64,000 bases of DNA from Haematomicrobium sanguinis DSM 21259 (GTDB lineage Bacteria > Actinomycetota > Actinomycetes > Actinomycetales > Micrococcaceae): the NCBI RefSeq assembly GCF_000688395.1, contig NZ_JIAG01000008.1:92170-156169 (forward strand), in the 5' to 3' direction. Position 1 is the first letter of the stretch. The number at the start of each line of letters is the position of its first letter. The notes below the pieces were generated by a model. It saw nothing but the letters and a program-made list of their open reading frames with translations. It was not told the DNA's origin and did not search any database. Both the position numbers and the translations under genes were made by a program. This document shows positions 52,122 to 61,375 of the stretch, one piece after another.

Positions 52122-52685
52122 ATGAGCACCCTCAAGGACGTCCTTCGACAACTGCCCACGTTTCCGGATGTGCTTCCGCAACTCGATGTGGACACGGTAC
52201 CCGATGACCCGGGCGTACTATTCCGGCAGTGGCTGGACGAGGCGATTGCCTCCGGCGCGCGCCAACCGAGCGCGATGACGTTCATGACAACACGGGCCGA
52301 CGGCACTCCGGTGGGACGCACACTCATTGTGAAAGATGTGGACGAGCGCGGGTACCAATTTTCGACGCACCGTTCCTCACGCAAGGGCATCGAAATTTCG
52401 GAAAACGCGCGGGCGTCAATGCTGTTCTTCTGGCGCGAGTCCGGGCGGCAAGTGCGCATTACCGGCACCGTGGTGGAGTTGAGTGCCGAGGAATCACAAC
52501 GCGATTGGGAGGGGCGGCCCAGTTACACCGGCGAGCCGAATCCGGATTGGCAACTCTACGCCTTGGAACCGGACGAGTTCGAATTCCTGCAGGCGAAGCT
52601 CGATCGCAACCACACCCGCATGGAGTATGTGCGCCAAGCAGACGGCAGCTGGACGCATGCACTCGTGACGACGCCGGCCGGCTAA
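52122..52685 (+). CDS. Pyridoxamine 5'-phosphate oxidase family protein
   Basis: A 187-aa FMN-binding split-barrel protein. PSAMTFMTTRADGTPVGRTLIVKDVDERGYQFSTH and SSRKGIEISENARASMLFFWRESGRQVRITG are the PNPOx core with FMN phosphate contacts. The C-terminal dimerisation part is present but shorter than PdxH, so a true PdxH role is uncertain. ATG at 52122. Eight bases before the methyladenine glycosylase gene. Confidence 0.85.
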   Translation: MSTLKDVLRQLPTFPDVLPQLDVDTVPDDPGVLFRQWLDEAIASGARQPSAMTFMTTRADGTPVGRTLIVKDVDERGYQFSTHRSSRKGIEISENARASMLFFWRESGRQVRITGTVVELSAEESQRDWEGRPSYTGEPNPDWQLYALEPDEFEFLQAKLDRNHTRMEYVRQADGSWTHALVTTPAG

Positions 52686-52692
52686 GTGCGGC

Positions 52693-53292
52693 GTGGTGTT
52701 CCCCGACTTTCTTGACCTCCCTGCCCAAGAGGTCGCCCCATTGCTTTTGGGCTGCACCCTCCATCGCGAACTCGACGGTCGGGAGGTGGTCGTGCGCATT
52801 GTGGAGACGGAAGCGTATGACGAAAGCGACCCGGCAAGCCACGCCTTTGGCGGAGAGCGGCAACGCAACAAGGTGATGTTTGGCCCGAGCGGACGGCTGT
52901 ACACCTATTTCACGTATGGGATGCATTATTGTGCGAACGTGGTCGCGGAAACCGAGGGCCGCGGCGCCGGGGTGCTCTTGCGTGCGGTGGAGCCGGTGAT
53001 CGGGGCCGAGGTGCTTGAGTCGCGCCGCGGGATGACCGGAAAGAACATCACGAACGGCCCCGCGAAACTGGCCCAAGCCTTGGGCATCGATATGGCGATG
53101 AGCGGGCACGATCTGCGGACGAGTCCACTGCGACTGGAAATGGGTGAATTAGAGGCTGGGGAGAACGTGGTGCAGACGACCCGGATTGGCATTTCCAAGG
53201 CTGCCGACTGGCCCCGCCGTTTCTATATCGAAGGCAATCAGTACGTCTCGAAACGCGTCGGGCTGGGCAGGGCGGGTAGGGTGAAAGCATGA
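52693..53292 (+). CDS. mpg: DNA-3-methyladenine glycosylase (AAG/MPG family)
   Basis: A 199-aa monofunctional base-excision enzyme that removes alkylated and deaminated purines. IVETEAYDESDPASHAF holds the catalytic Glu, GRLYTYFTYGMHYCANVV the tyrosine that inserts into DNA, and RGMTGKNITNGPAKLAQALGID the conserved end. GTG start after a close gap. Its stop overlaps the DUF488 start. Lies in a neighbourhood rich in alkylation repair genes. Confidence 0.93.
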   Translation: MVFPDFLDLPAQEVAPLLLGCTLHRELDGREVVVRIVETEAYDESDPASHAFGGERQRNKVMFGPSGRLYTYFTYGMHYCANVVAETEGRGAGVLLRAVEPVIGAEVLESRRGMTGKNITNGPAKLAQALGIDMAMSGHDLRTSPLRLEMGELEAGENVVQTTRIGISKAADWPRRFYIEGNQYVSKRVGLGRAGRVKA

Positions 53293-53657
53293 TTCAGACG
53301 AAGCGGATCTATAAGGACCCGGCACCGAGTGACGGGTACCGTGTGCTGGTCGATCGGTTGTGGCCGCGCGGGGTGTCCAAGGAACGCGCCGATCTCAACG
53401 AGTGGCTCAAAGACATCGCTCCGAGCACCGAACTGCGCAAGTGGTATGACCACGATCCGGCTAAATTTGCCGAGTTCACGGAGAAGTACAAAACCGAGCT
53501 GGACGCGAATACGGAGATCGTTCAGGGGTTGCTTGCCACAGCCAAGGAGCAGGCTTCGAAGGGTGAGAATCTGACCCTGCTCTATGCGGCAAAGACGCCG
53601 GACAACGAGGCGGCAGTCCTCAAGACATACCTCGAAAAGAAGCTCGATGACGCCTAG
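53289..53657 (+). CDS. DUF488 family protein
   Basis: A 122-aa protein of a widespread family of unknown function. RVLVDRLWPRGVSKERADLNEWLKDIAPSTELRKWY is the signature stretch, and KGENLTLLYAAKTPDNEAAVL ends it. Overlaps mpg by 4 bp and the ATPase gene by 11 bp, so the three are one transcription unit. No catalytic residue is established. Confidence 0.85.
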   Translation: MIQTKRIYKDPAPSDGYRVLVDRLWPRGVSKERADLNEWLKDIAPSTELRKWYDHDPAKFAEFTEKYKTELDANTEIVQGLLATAKEQASKGENLTLLYAAKTPDNEAAVLKTYLEKKLDDA

Positions 53658-54300
53658 GCCGGTTCTTTGGCCTCCCGGCGAGAAGCCCTCTGCGGCTCGG
53701 CAACCCAATGCTAAAGAGCCCTATGCCAATATTGGACTCGACGGTGTGGGCGCGGCACGTCGAATTCTTGTTGCCGGGCCGTCCGGGTCCGGGAAGACAA
53801 CTCTCGCGGCACGCCTCGCCGAGATTTTAGACATTCCGCACACGGAAATCGATGCTCTCTTCCACGGGCCCGGATGGGAACCGCGCCCCAGTTTCGAATC
53901 CGACGTCGACGCCTTCATGGCGCGCGGCGCATGGACCACCGAGTGGCAGTACTCCCAGGTTCGCGAGCGGCTCCTGGACTCAGCGGACCTGGTGCTGTGG
54001 CTGAACTACCCGCGATGGGTTGTCATGCCGCGAGTCATTAAACGCACCATCCGTCGGAGCGTCACAAGACAAGAACTGTGGAACGGCAACGTCGAGCCGC
54101 CGCTTCACCGTATCTTCACGGATGACGAGCACATTATTCGCTGGGCGTGGAACGTCATTCCCCGCTATCGCGAGAAACTTGCCGTCGTCAGGGAAACCCA
54201 GCCGGACAAGCCGCTCATCGTCTTTACGCGCCCGCGCCAGTTAGCGCGCTTCATCCGGCAGCTTGAATCTCGGCTTCCCGCTTCAACAGGCGCTCCTTAA
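53647..54300 (+). CDS. P-loop NTPase, adenylate-kinase/topology-modulation-like
   Basis: A 217-aa protein with the Walker A motif ILVAGPSGSGKTTLAARLAE and a substrate-like region IPHTEIDALFHGPGWEPRPSF, similar to small-molecule kinase or FlaR-like proteins. Substrate unknown. The first 40 residues are a variable extension. Its 3' end overlaps the convergent ogt gene by 50 bp, an unusually long convergent overlap. Confidence 0.8.
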   Translation: MTPRPVLWPPGEKPSAARQPNAKEPYANIGLDGVGAARRILVAGPSGSGKTTLAARLAEILDIPHTEIDALFHGPGWEPRPSFESDVDAFMARGAWTTEWQYSQVRERLLDSADLVLWLNYPRWVVMPRVIKRTIRRSVTRQELWNGNVEPPLHRIFTDDEHIIRWAWNVIPRYREKLAVVRETQPDKPLIVFTRPRQLARFIRQLESRLPASTGAP

Positions 54301-54763
54301 TGGGCAAGCCCCAACGGAATCCACCAAGCGTGCCGTCGGTGCGCACAATCCGGTGGCATGGCACAAATAGCGCGGCCGAGTTATTCGCGCAGGCACTGGC
54401 AACTGCCCGAACCGCCTTCGGGTTGCCGCTGCGCTCGGCAAACTCCGTGTAACTGATCGTGTCCCCGGCGCCAACCTGGCGCAAAATATCCCAGGCGTGT
54501 TGGCGGAACGGCCCCGATTTCTGCAGCACCGGGATGTCCGCGACCGCGTCCAAATCCCCGGCGTAATAGGCGTCGACTGCATCCCGAATTTCTGCACGCG
54601 GTGCGCCTTCGGTCAACACGACCGGGGACAGCGTGTAGTGGATCCCGGATGCGAGTTCCTTCACCGAATCCGTCCAACCCGAGGCGAGAACCTCGCCATC
54701 CTCGGTGGCAATGACCGTGAATGGGCCGTCGGGGGTGCCCAAGGTGAAATACTCTGCGTTCAT
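54251..54763 (-). CDS. ogt: Methylated-DNA-[protein]-cysteine S-methyltransferase
   Basis: Repairs O6-methylguanine by irreversible methyl transfer to its own cysteine. The 170-aa protein has GAGDTISYTEFAERSGNPKAVRAVASACANN and the active site PCHRIVRTDGTLGGFRWG. ATG at 54763 overlaps the Ada-AlkA stop (ATGA), so the two repair genes form an operon. Confidence 0.95.
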   Translation of the reverse strand: MNAEYFTLGTPDGPFTVIATEDGEVLASGWTDSVKELASGIHYTLSPVVLTEGAPRAEIRDAVDAYYAGDLDAVADIPVLQKSGPFRQHAWDILRQVGAGDTISYTEFAERSGNPKAVRAVASACANNSAALFVPCHRIVRTDGTLGGFRWGLPIKERLLKREAEIQAAG

Positions 54764-56355
54764 TCCTTTTCTCCATTTCTTGACGAACGAGTGGTGCTGA
54801 CCATTGGAGCACGAGGTGCTGGCGCTGCGAGGCGCCAGAGGTGAATCTGTGCATAACTTCGCCAAGGAGACGCCTTTTCGAGGAACTGTGTAGGAGTAGC
54901 GGAGCTGAACGTCCGCAGTCCGTTTTTCAAGGCAACGTCGGTGTCCATGCAGATGTCGGGATCTCCAGTGAGGCGCATCGCGACGTACTTGACAGTCCAC
55001 TCGCCAATGCCCGGCAGGGGCAGGAGTTTTTCCCGCAGTGACCGGTAATCATCGGCGACGCTCAGATGCAGCTCGCCCGAGGCGATCTTAGCGGCCGCCC
55101 CGACAATCGCTTCGCGGCGACGCAACGGGCCGCGCAGAATGTCGAATCCGTGTTCGGCGATCGCTTGAGCGGTGGGAAACAGCCTATCGATGGTCCCGAC
55201 GCTTTCGTGAGGGAGAGCGGGCACACGGTCGCCAAGCATCGATAATGCCGCCAGTTGGTTCAGCGCCGCCTTGACCGTAATCTGCTGACCGATCATGGCG
55301 CGCATCAGAATCTCGGTTCCATCCGCCGCACCGGGAACGCGGGTTCCGGGGTGTGCGTTCACATGCTCGGCGAGTCCGGGAACCCCTCGCAAGTGTGCGT
55401 CCACGGCCGTCGGATCAGCGTCGGCATCGAGGATTCGGCGGACATTTCCCAGGAGTTCGGGCAAGTCGGCGAGATTCTCGATCCATACTTCGAGGGGCAT
55501 ATTCAGCGCGGTGCCGCGCTCCTCGGGTTGCGCAACGCACCAGATTGCCGCGCCATGGCGCAATCGCATCGACCGCGCATATGCCGCATCTGGAATCTCG
55601 GGGGAGCTCCATTCGATTCCCGGAATACTTCGCGCGGCGAGGTAGGAAAATATTCCGCGATCGTAAGGGGCGCGGACGGTGAGGCGCAGACCAAGGTGGT
55701 GCCACGCCGTCGTACTTAATATGGTGCCGTCCGGGCCAATGGAACTCGCGGGACCAGGCCCCAAACCACCACGACTATGGCGTTCAGTTTGTTGGCGTTC
55801 GGCGGCTCGCGCCCGAATCTCGCTCGGACTGAGGTCGAAGATTTCTTGCAGCGTGTCGTTAAATTGGCGCACCGAACTGAACCCCGCGGCAAACGCGACA
55901 TCGGCGAGCAACATGTCCGTGGACGTGATGAGTGTGCGTGCCGTTTGCGCGCGCTGAGCCCGGGCCAGGGATAACGCTCCAGCGCCGAGTTCGGCTCGCA
56001 AGATACGCCCAAGTTGCCGCGACGAGTAGCCGAGCTCGGATGCGAGGCCGTCGACGCCGTATTCGTTCACGAACCCTGTGTTGATCAGGCGCATCGCCCG
56101 CGCGGCAATATCGCCGCGCACATCCCACTCGGGTGTTCCCGGCACCGCTTCCGGTAAGCAGCGTTTGCACGCCCGGTAACCGGCTTCGTGGGCGGCGGCG
56201 CTGGTGCGGTAGAACGTGACATTGCTCGGTTTCGGCGTGCGGGCCGGGCACGAGGGGCGGCAGTAAATGCCGGTGGTGTGCACCGCGGTCACGAATTGGC
56301 CGTCAAAACGTTCGTCGCGAGCGTCGATCGCACGGTATCGCTGCCAAAAGTCCAT
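54760..56355 (-). CDS. Ada-AlkA fusion: methyl-sensing regulator plus 3-methyladenine glycosylase
   Basis: The product is 531 aa. The N-terminal Ada domain (1-80) has TTGIYCRPSCPA and ACKRC, the four zinc cysteines whose methylation senses methylphosphotriesters. An AraC helix-turn-helix follows (VDGLASELGYSSRQLGRIL ... DVAFAAGFSSVRQFNDTL, about 95-185). The C-terminal half is AlkA, with MIGQQITVKAALNQLAAL and the helix-hairpin-helix LLPLPGIGEWTVKYVAMR. Methylated protein should activate its own operon with ogt. ATG at 56355; the longer upstream frame overlaps the divergent gene. Confidence 0.93.
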   Translation of the reverse strand: MDFWQRYRAIDARDERFDGQFVTAVHTTGIYCRPSCPARTPKPSNVTFYRTSAAAHEAGYRACKRCLPEAVPGTPEWDVRGDIAARAMRLINTGFVNEYGVDGLASELGYSSRQLGRILRAELGAGALSLARAQRAQTARTLITSTDMLLADVAFAAGFSSVRQFNDTLQEIFDLSPSEIRARAAERQQTERHSRGGLGPGPASSIGPDGTILSTTAWHHLGLRLTVRAPYDRGIFSYLAARSIPGIEWSSPEIPDAAYARSMRLRHGAAIWCVAQPEERGTALNMPLEVWIENLADLPELLGNVRRILDADADPTAVDAHLRGVPGLAEHVNAHPGTRVPGAADGTEILMRAMIGQQITVKAALNQLAALSMLGDRVPALPHESVGTIDRLFPTAQAIAEHGFDILRGPLRRREAIVGAAAKIASGELHLSVADDYRSLREKLLPLPGIGEWTVKYVAMRLTGDPDICMDTDVALKNGLRTFSSATPTQFLEKASPWRSYAQIHLWRLAAPAPRAPMVSTTRSSRNGEKE

Positions 56356-56478
56356 AGCTCCACTGTGGCACCCCCGAAGCCGCGATGCTAGCGGGAATCG
56401 GACATCGCGGTGAGGCGCGGCGAACCGGGAATGCCAGGGGTCATTGATGAACGCGGTGATACGTGCTTGGCTGGACAT

Positions 56479-57150
56479 ATGAAAATTGTGATTGCGGGCG
56501 GACACGGTCAGATCGCGCTCTTCTTAGGGCGCCAACTCGTCGAGGCGGGGCACGAAGTTGTGGGCATTATCCGCAAGGCGGACCAGGCGCAGGCGCTCGA
56601 GGCGATCGGCGTGACCCCGGCGGTGTTAGACCTGGAAAAAGCGAGTGAAGACGAAGTGGGCCGCGTGTTGGCGGACGCGAACGTCGCCGTATTCGCCGCC
56701 GGTGCCGGCCCCGGTTCGGGGGAGAAGCGCAAGGACACGGTGGACCACCAGGCATCCGTTTTGCTCGCAAACGCCGCCGAACTTGTCGGCGTGCCGCGGT
56801 TTATTCAAATTTCCGCGATGGGCGTGGACGGCGTGCGGGACGGCAAGCGCCCGGACGGCGTCGATGACGTCTTTTACGCGTACCTTGTGGCCAAACTCGC
56901 CGCCGAGGATGATTTGCTCCGACGCGACTTCCAGTGGACCATTCTGCGACCGGGCGGCCTCACGAATGACCAAGGCACCGGCGAAATCCGGCTCGGCGTG
57001 CCCAATATTGGGCGCGGCACCATCCCGCGTGAAGACGTCGCGAGCACTATCGCGGCCATGATCACCGAGGGGCGGGGCAACCAACAGATCCTGGATGTGC
57101 TTTCCGGCGACGTGCCCATCGCCGATGCGGTGGCAGAGCTGAGCAATTAA
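56479..57150 (+). CDS. NAD(P)-binding atypical SDR protein
   Basis: A 223-aa protein of the SDR_a5-like group. MKIVIAGGHGQIALFLGRQL is the GxxGxxG Rossmann start, VAVFAAGAGPGSGEKRKDTVD and FIQISAMGVDG follow, and WTILRPGGLTNDQGTGEIRLG is the family C-terminus. The catalytic Tyr-x-x-x-Lys is represented by YLVAK. Function unknown. ATG at 56479 begins at the first strand. The next gene starts directly after the stop. Confidence 0.88.
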   Translation: MKIVIAGGHGQIALFLGRQLVEAGHEVVGIIRKADQAQALEAIGVTPAVLDLEKASEDEVGRVLADANVAVFAAGAGPGSGEKRKDTVDHQASVLLANAAELVGVPRFIQISAMGVDGVRDGKRPDGVDDVFYAYLVAKLAAEDDLLRRDFQWTILRPGGLTNDQGTGEIRLGVPNIGRGTIPREDVASTIAAMITEGRGNQQILDVLSGDVPIADAVAELSN

Positions 57151-57594
57151 ATGAGCGGCGGCAACCAGCAGGCGGGACGCGAGTCTGGTCGGCAACGCAA
57201 CCTGCAGCCCGGCCTGCAACGCAACCAGCAGCACGGCCCGCAGCCCGGCCCGCGGCCCGGCCAGCCTATGCCGCGACGTCCGAAGCCAAGCGGTCCACTC
57301 GTGACAATGCCGGTCGTCACCTATTTCTTCACAGCCCTCTCCTTCCTTGTCGGGGCGCTTTTCATTGTGCTGGGTCTCTACAACCTCGTGGCGCTCAGGG
57401 GCACTTTAGGATGGTGGGCGCTTCTCATCGGCATTCCGATCGCGTTCTTCTCGGTGCGGCATTTTTTGGCCGCCCGAACCCGCGCCGCCCAATTCCAAGC
57501 GCAGGTGCGCGCCTGGGAAGACGCAAAATTGCGCGCCCGCGAGCAAACGCGCGCGGATACGGCCGAGGCGCTCAAGGACATGAAAAACCTGTAG
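57151..57594 (+). CDS. Small two-helix membrane protein with Gln/Gly/Pro-rich N-terminus
   Basis: A 147-aa protein of unknown function. A hydrophilic N-terminus rich in Gln, Arg, Gly and Pro (residues 1-50) precedes two membrane helices (VVTYFFTALSFLVGALFIVLGL and WWALLIGIPIAFFSV) and a charged helical tail. ATG directly follows the stop of the preceding SDR gene. Positive charge on both ends suggests a cytoplasmic hairpin topology. Confidence 0.7.
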   Translation: MSGGNQQAGRESGRQRNLQPGLQRNQQHGPQPGPRPGQPMPRRPKPSGPLVTMPVVTYFFTALSFLVGALFIVLGLYNLVALRGTLGWWALLIGIPIAFFSVRHFLAARTRAAQFQAQVRAWEDAKLRAREQTRADTAEALKDMKNL

Positions 57595-57658
57595 TTTCGC
57601 GCGCGTTAACCTCAATCGCTGTAGAATGGACGGTCAGCTTTCCTTAACCAGGAGATGA

Positions 57659-59932
57659 GTGGATTTGCAGACCTCCAGCCCGGCTTCCGCGGCCGATCGC
57701 GAACTCGAGAGCGAACGCACCTACGTGGATGGCCTGTACCAGCGCCTCGACGAGTTGCGCGAGGAGAAGCGTGCGCAACTCAAAGAAGTCAATAAACAGA
57801 ATCTGGGCGGAACCTATCAAAACCGTTCCGAGCGCGATGCCTTTGCGGCGATGTACCAGGATCGGCTAGCCCAGCTCAACGCCGTGGATGACCGGCTCGT
57901 CTTTGGGCGCCTGGACCTCGATGACGGCGAGCGTCGCTACATTGGCCGCATTGGCCTCTCCGATGAGGACATGCGCCAACTCATGGTGGATTGGCGCGCA
58001 CCCGAGGCCGGCACCTTTTATCAGGCCACGGCTTTTGATACGCAAGGCGTACGACGGCGACGCCACCTCATCCTCAAACGTCGCCAAGTCTTGGGCTTAG
58101 AGGATGAGGTCCTTGACCTCACCTTTGCGGACGAAGCGGGCGAAACGACGGTCCGTGGTGAAGGCGCGCTGTTGGCGGCCCTTAATGCGAAACGCACCGG
58201 CCGCATGGCCGACATTGTGGGCACCATTCAAGCCGAGCAGGACAAGATTATTCGCGCCCCGCTGGCCGGTGTGCATGTTGTTCAAGGCGGGCCCGGCACG
58301 GGCAAGACCGCGGTTGCGCTACACCGGGCCGCCTACCTTCTCTATACTCACCGGGACCGCTTAAAGTCCGCTGGCGTGCTTTTGGTGGGACCGTCGTCGT
58401 TCTTCATGGAGTACATCGAACGGGTGTTGCCGTCCTTAGGCGAAACCGGTGTGGTGATGGCCAGTGTCGGGCAGCTGTACCCGGGCGTGAACGCCACCGC
58501 CGAGGACGCTCCCGAGGTCGCGCGTATTAAAGGTCAAGCGCTCATGGCCGAGGTGATTGCCCGCGCGGTGGCCGATCGCGAGCGGATCCCGGAAGAGCGG
58601 CAGGTGCTCAACGTTGCTGGGACTAAGGTGCTCTTGACGCCGACCCAGATCAAGCGCGCGCGGGACAAGGCGCGGGCCACCGGAAAACCGCACAATGAGG
58701 CCCGGCTGACGTTTGTCAAGATCCTGATCAAGGAATTGACAGATGAGGTCATTGAAGAACTTGAAGCGTCCTCGGGGGCGGGCAACAGTGCCGAGCGCGC
58801 CTATGTCGCCGAGGATGTTCGCACCTCGAAGGATGTGCGGGTGGCGTTGAATCTGGCGTGGATGCCGATCACGCCCGAGAAACTGGTGCGCGATCTCTTC
58901 CAGAAACCGCACCGGTTGGCCGCCGCCGCAGCGGGTTTGCTGAGCGAGGCTGAGCAAGCGCTCTTGCAACGGCCCGAGGATGCGCCGTGGACCGAGTCCG
59001 ATGTGCCGCTTTTGGACGAAGCCGCCGAATTGCTGGGCGATATCAATGCCGGAATGGGCAAGGATCAGTCCGAGGCCGAACGCGAGCGCAAGCATGCTGA
59101 GGAAAATGCCGAGGCCGCGATTGAGAATAGCAACCGTTTCTTGGCTGAGCAGGGTCTGGACGGTCTGGTCGATGTGGAGACGCTGGTGGCGTTCAATCAG
59201 CAAGCCGAGTCGCAGATATCTGCGGCGGATCGCGCCGCGAGCGACCGCACCTGGGCGTTTGGGCACATTGTGGTGGATGAGGCGCAGGAACTTTCGCCTA
59301 TGCAGTGGCGGCTGTTGATGCGCCGCGACCCGCTGAAGTCCTTTACCGTTGTGGGCGATATCGCCCAAACGTCCTCGCCGGCCGGCGCCACGTCCTGGGC
59401 CGAGGCGCTGGAACCGTTTGTGGGTGAGAGGTTCACGTTGGACGAGTTGACGGTGAATTACCGAACGCCGGAGCAGATTATGGATGCGGCGGTGCGCGTG
59501 GCAGAGGCGGCCGGCGTGGATGTGTCGCCCCCGCAGGCGGTGCGCGAGGGACGCTGGCCGGTCATTGTCGATCAGGTCCCAGAGGTGGTGCCCGCGCTGC
59601 TGGACGCGATGGATGAGGAAATCGCTGTGCTCAACGGCGGCTTGATCGCGGTGATTGCCGCGCCGGAGCGGGTTGTCGCGCTGCACGCGGCGCTCGCTAA
59701 GAAGTACGGTTCCCGGGTTGGGCACGGGGCCGGCGGCTTCGGCCAAGACATTGTGGTGTTGGCGCCGCATGACGCTAAGGGTCTGGAGTTCGACGGCGTT
59801 GTGATCGTCGATCCCGAAGAGTTGCGTGATACCGGGGCCGGCAAGGTGGGTTCGCTGTATGTCGCGATGACCAGGCCCACGCAACGTTTGCGCATTATTG
59901 CTAGCGGCAAGCTGCCCGCTGGTATTTTGTAA
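57659..59932 (+). CDS. HelD/HelR-like UvrD-family RNA polymerase-associated ATPase
   Basis: A 757-aa SF1 helicase-like protein. The N-terminal coiled coil (ERTYVDGLYQRLDELREEKRAQ) is the arm that HelD proteins insert into RNA polymerase. Walker A is VVQGGPGTGKTAVALHRAAYLLY, motif II VVDEAQELSPMQWRLLMRRD, and DAKGLEFDGVVIVDPEELRD with YVAMTRPTQRL are motifs V and VI. HelD recycles stalled RNA polymerase; some actinobacterial HelR proteins give rifampicin tolerance. No rifampicin-associated element was seen upstream. GTG start with AGGAG ahead. tyrS starts 2 bp after the stop. Confidence 0.9.
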   Translation: MDLQTSSPASAADRELESERTYVDGLYQRLDELREEKRAQLKEVNKQNLGGTYQNRSERDAFAAMYQDRLAQLNAVDDRLVFGRLDLDDGERRYIGRIGLSDEDMRQLMVDWRAPEAGTFYQATAFDTQGVRRRRHLILKRRQVLGLEDEVLDLTFADEAGETTVRGEGALLAALNAKRTGRMADIVGTIQAEQDKIIRAPLAGVHVVQGGPGTGKTAVALHRAAYLLYTHRDRLKSAGVLLVGPSSFFMEYIERVLPSLGETGVVMASVGQLYPGVNATAEDAPEVARIKGQALMAEVIARAVADRERIPEERQVLNVAGTKVLLTPTQIKRARDKARATGKPHNEARLTFVKILIKELTDEVIEELEASSGAGNSAERAYVAEDVRTSKDVRVALNLAWMPITPEKLVRDLFQKPHRLAAAAAGLLSEAEQALLQRPEDAPWTESDVPLLDEAAELLGDINAGMGKDQSEAERERKHAEENAEAAIENSNRFLAEQGLDGLVDVETLVAFNQQAESQISAADRAASDRTWAFGHIVVDEAQELSPMQWRLLMRRDPLKSFTVVGDIAQTSSPAGATSWAEALEPFVGERFTLDELTVNYRTPEQIMDAAVRVAEAAGVDVSPPQAVREGRWPVIVDQVPEVVPALLDAMDEEIAVLNGGLIAVIAAPERVVALHAALAKKYGSRVGHGAGGFGQDIVVLAPHDAKGLEFDGVVIVDPEELRDTGAGKVGSLYVAMTRPTQRLRIIASGKLPAGIL

Positions 59933-59934
59933 GG

Positions 59935-61269
59935 GTGTCAGATACAGCAAGCGCAGCCGTGACTGCGAACATTCTCGCGTCCCAATCCAACGATCCGTCT
60001 TTCGAGAATCTTTATCAGGAGCTCGTGTGGCGTGGACTCATTCATGTGTCCACCGATGCCGAGTCTTTGGAAAAGGCCATTGCCGACGGGGGACTGACAC
60101 TCTATTGCGGTTTTGACCCGACGGCGCCGAGCTTGCACTTGGGCCATTTGGTGGCTCTTTTGACCGTGCGGCGCTTGCAATTGGGCGGACACTACCCGCT
60201 AGCTTTGGTTGGCGGATCGACCGGTCTGATCGGCGACCCGCGCATGACGAGCGAGCGGGTGCTCAATTCTAAGGAGACGGTGGCGTCTTGGGTGGGGGAT
60301 TTGCAAGAGCAGATCCGTCCGATTCTGGACTTCAACGGCGATCATGCTGCGCGCATGGTCAACAATCTGGATTGGACTGCGCCGCTTTCGGCTATCGACT
60401 TCTTGCGTGAGATTGGTAAGCACTTCCGGGTGGGAACCATGATTAAGAAGGAGATCGTGGCTTCGCGACTGAACTCGGAGGAGGGTATTTCCTATGCGGA
60501 GTTCAGTTACCAGATCCTTCAGGGGCTGGATTACCTGGAGCTCTACCGCCAGTACGGCTGCACGCTGCAGTTGGGCGGTTCGGATCAGTGGGGCAATCTG
60601 ACCAGCGGCACCGAGTTGATTCGCAAGGTTGAGGGGAAGGCGGTGCACGCTCTGGGTACCCCGCTCATTACGGATTCGAGCGGAAAGAAACTCGGCAAGA
60701 GCGAGGGCAACGCGATCTGGCTGAACCCGACGATGACCTCGCCGTTTGAGTTCTACCAGTACTGGCTCAACGTTGCGGACGCAGATGTGATCGACCGGCT
60801 CAAGGTGTTCACCTTCTTTACCCGGGACGAGATTGCTGACTTTGACGAGGCTGTTGCCCAGCGTCCGCATGCGCGCGAAGCGCAGCGGGCCCTTGCTTTT
60901 GCCGTGACCTCGCTGGTGCACGGGGACGCGGCGGCGTTGGGTGTGATCGAAGCGTCTAAGGCGCTCTACGGCAATGGTGACTTGACGGCCTTGGATGAGC
61001 CCACGCTGGTGGCGGCCACGGCGCAGCTGGAAAATGTTTCTGCGCCGGCCTCTGGACTTGGGGTGGTGGAGTTGTTTGTGGCGAGCGGGTTGTCCAAGTC
61101 CAACTCGGAAGCGCGGCGCACCATTGGGGAGGGCGGAGCCTACGTGAACAACGTGAAGGTCACCGACCCCGATGCGGTGATCGACACCACAGAACTGCTC
61201 CACGGGAAATATGCGTTATTACGGCGCGGCAAGCGCAACTTGGCGGCCGTGACGGTGGCGGACGACTAG
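59935..61269 (+). CDS. tyrS: Tyrosine-tRNA ligase
   Basis: A 444-aa class I synthetase. TLYCGFDPTAPSLHLGHLVAL has the HIGH-type motif (HLGH) and SGKKLGKSEGNAIWL the KMSKS-type motif (KLGKS). The C-terminal S4 domain reads SKSNSEARRTIGEGGAYVNNVKV. GTG start at 59935 just after the HelD-like gene. Followed by a strong terminator and the rRNA operon. Confidence 0.97.
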   Translation: MSDTASAAVTANILASQSNDPSFENLYQELVWRGLIHVSTDAESLEKAIADGGLTLYCGFDPTAPSLHLGHLVALLTVRRLQLGGHYPLALVGGSTGLIGDPRMTSERVLNSKETVASWVGDLQEQIRPILDFNGDHAARMVNNLDWTAPLSAIDFLREIGKHFRVGTMIKKEIVASRLNSEEGISYAEFSYQILQGLDYLELYRQYGCTLQLGGSDQWGNLTSGTELIRKVEGKAVHALGTPLITDSSGKKLGKSEGNAIWLNPTMTSPFEFYQYWLNVADADVIDRLKVFTFFTRDEIADFDEAVAQRPHAREAQRALAFAVTSLVHGDAAALGVIEASKALYGNGDLTALDEPTLVAATAQLENVSAPASGLGVVELFVASGLSKSNSEARRTIGEGGAYVNNVKVTDPDAVIDTTELLHGKYALLRRGKRNLAAVTVADD

Positions 61270-61341
61270 GGTAACTTCCGCGCCGTTATTGGGAAGTAGT
61301 ACCGGCCGAGTGCCGTGTGGCCGTGCTTCTCAAAGTTGATA

Positions 61342-61375
61342 GGGGCCCGCGCAACGTTGGAGTTGCGCGGGCCCC
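61342..61375 (+). terminator. tyrS terminator hairpin
   Basis: GGGGCCCGCGCAAC pairs perfectly over 14 bp with 61362-61375 around a 6-base loop GTTGGA, 72 bp after the tyrS stop. Its right arm contains the -35 hexamer of the next promoter. Confidence 0.85.

Noticed and set aside
57595..57658. Rifampicin-associated element before the HelD-like gene
   Set aside because: No inverted repeat of that type could be found in the short upstream gap.
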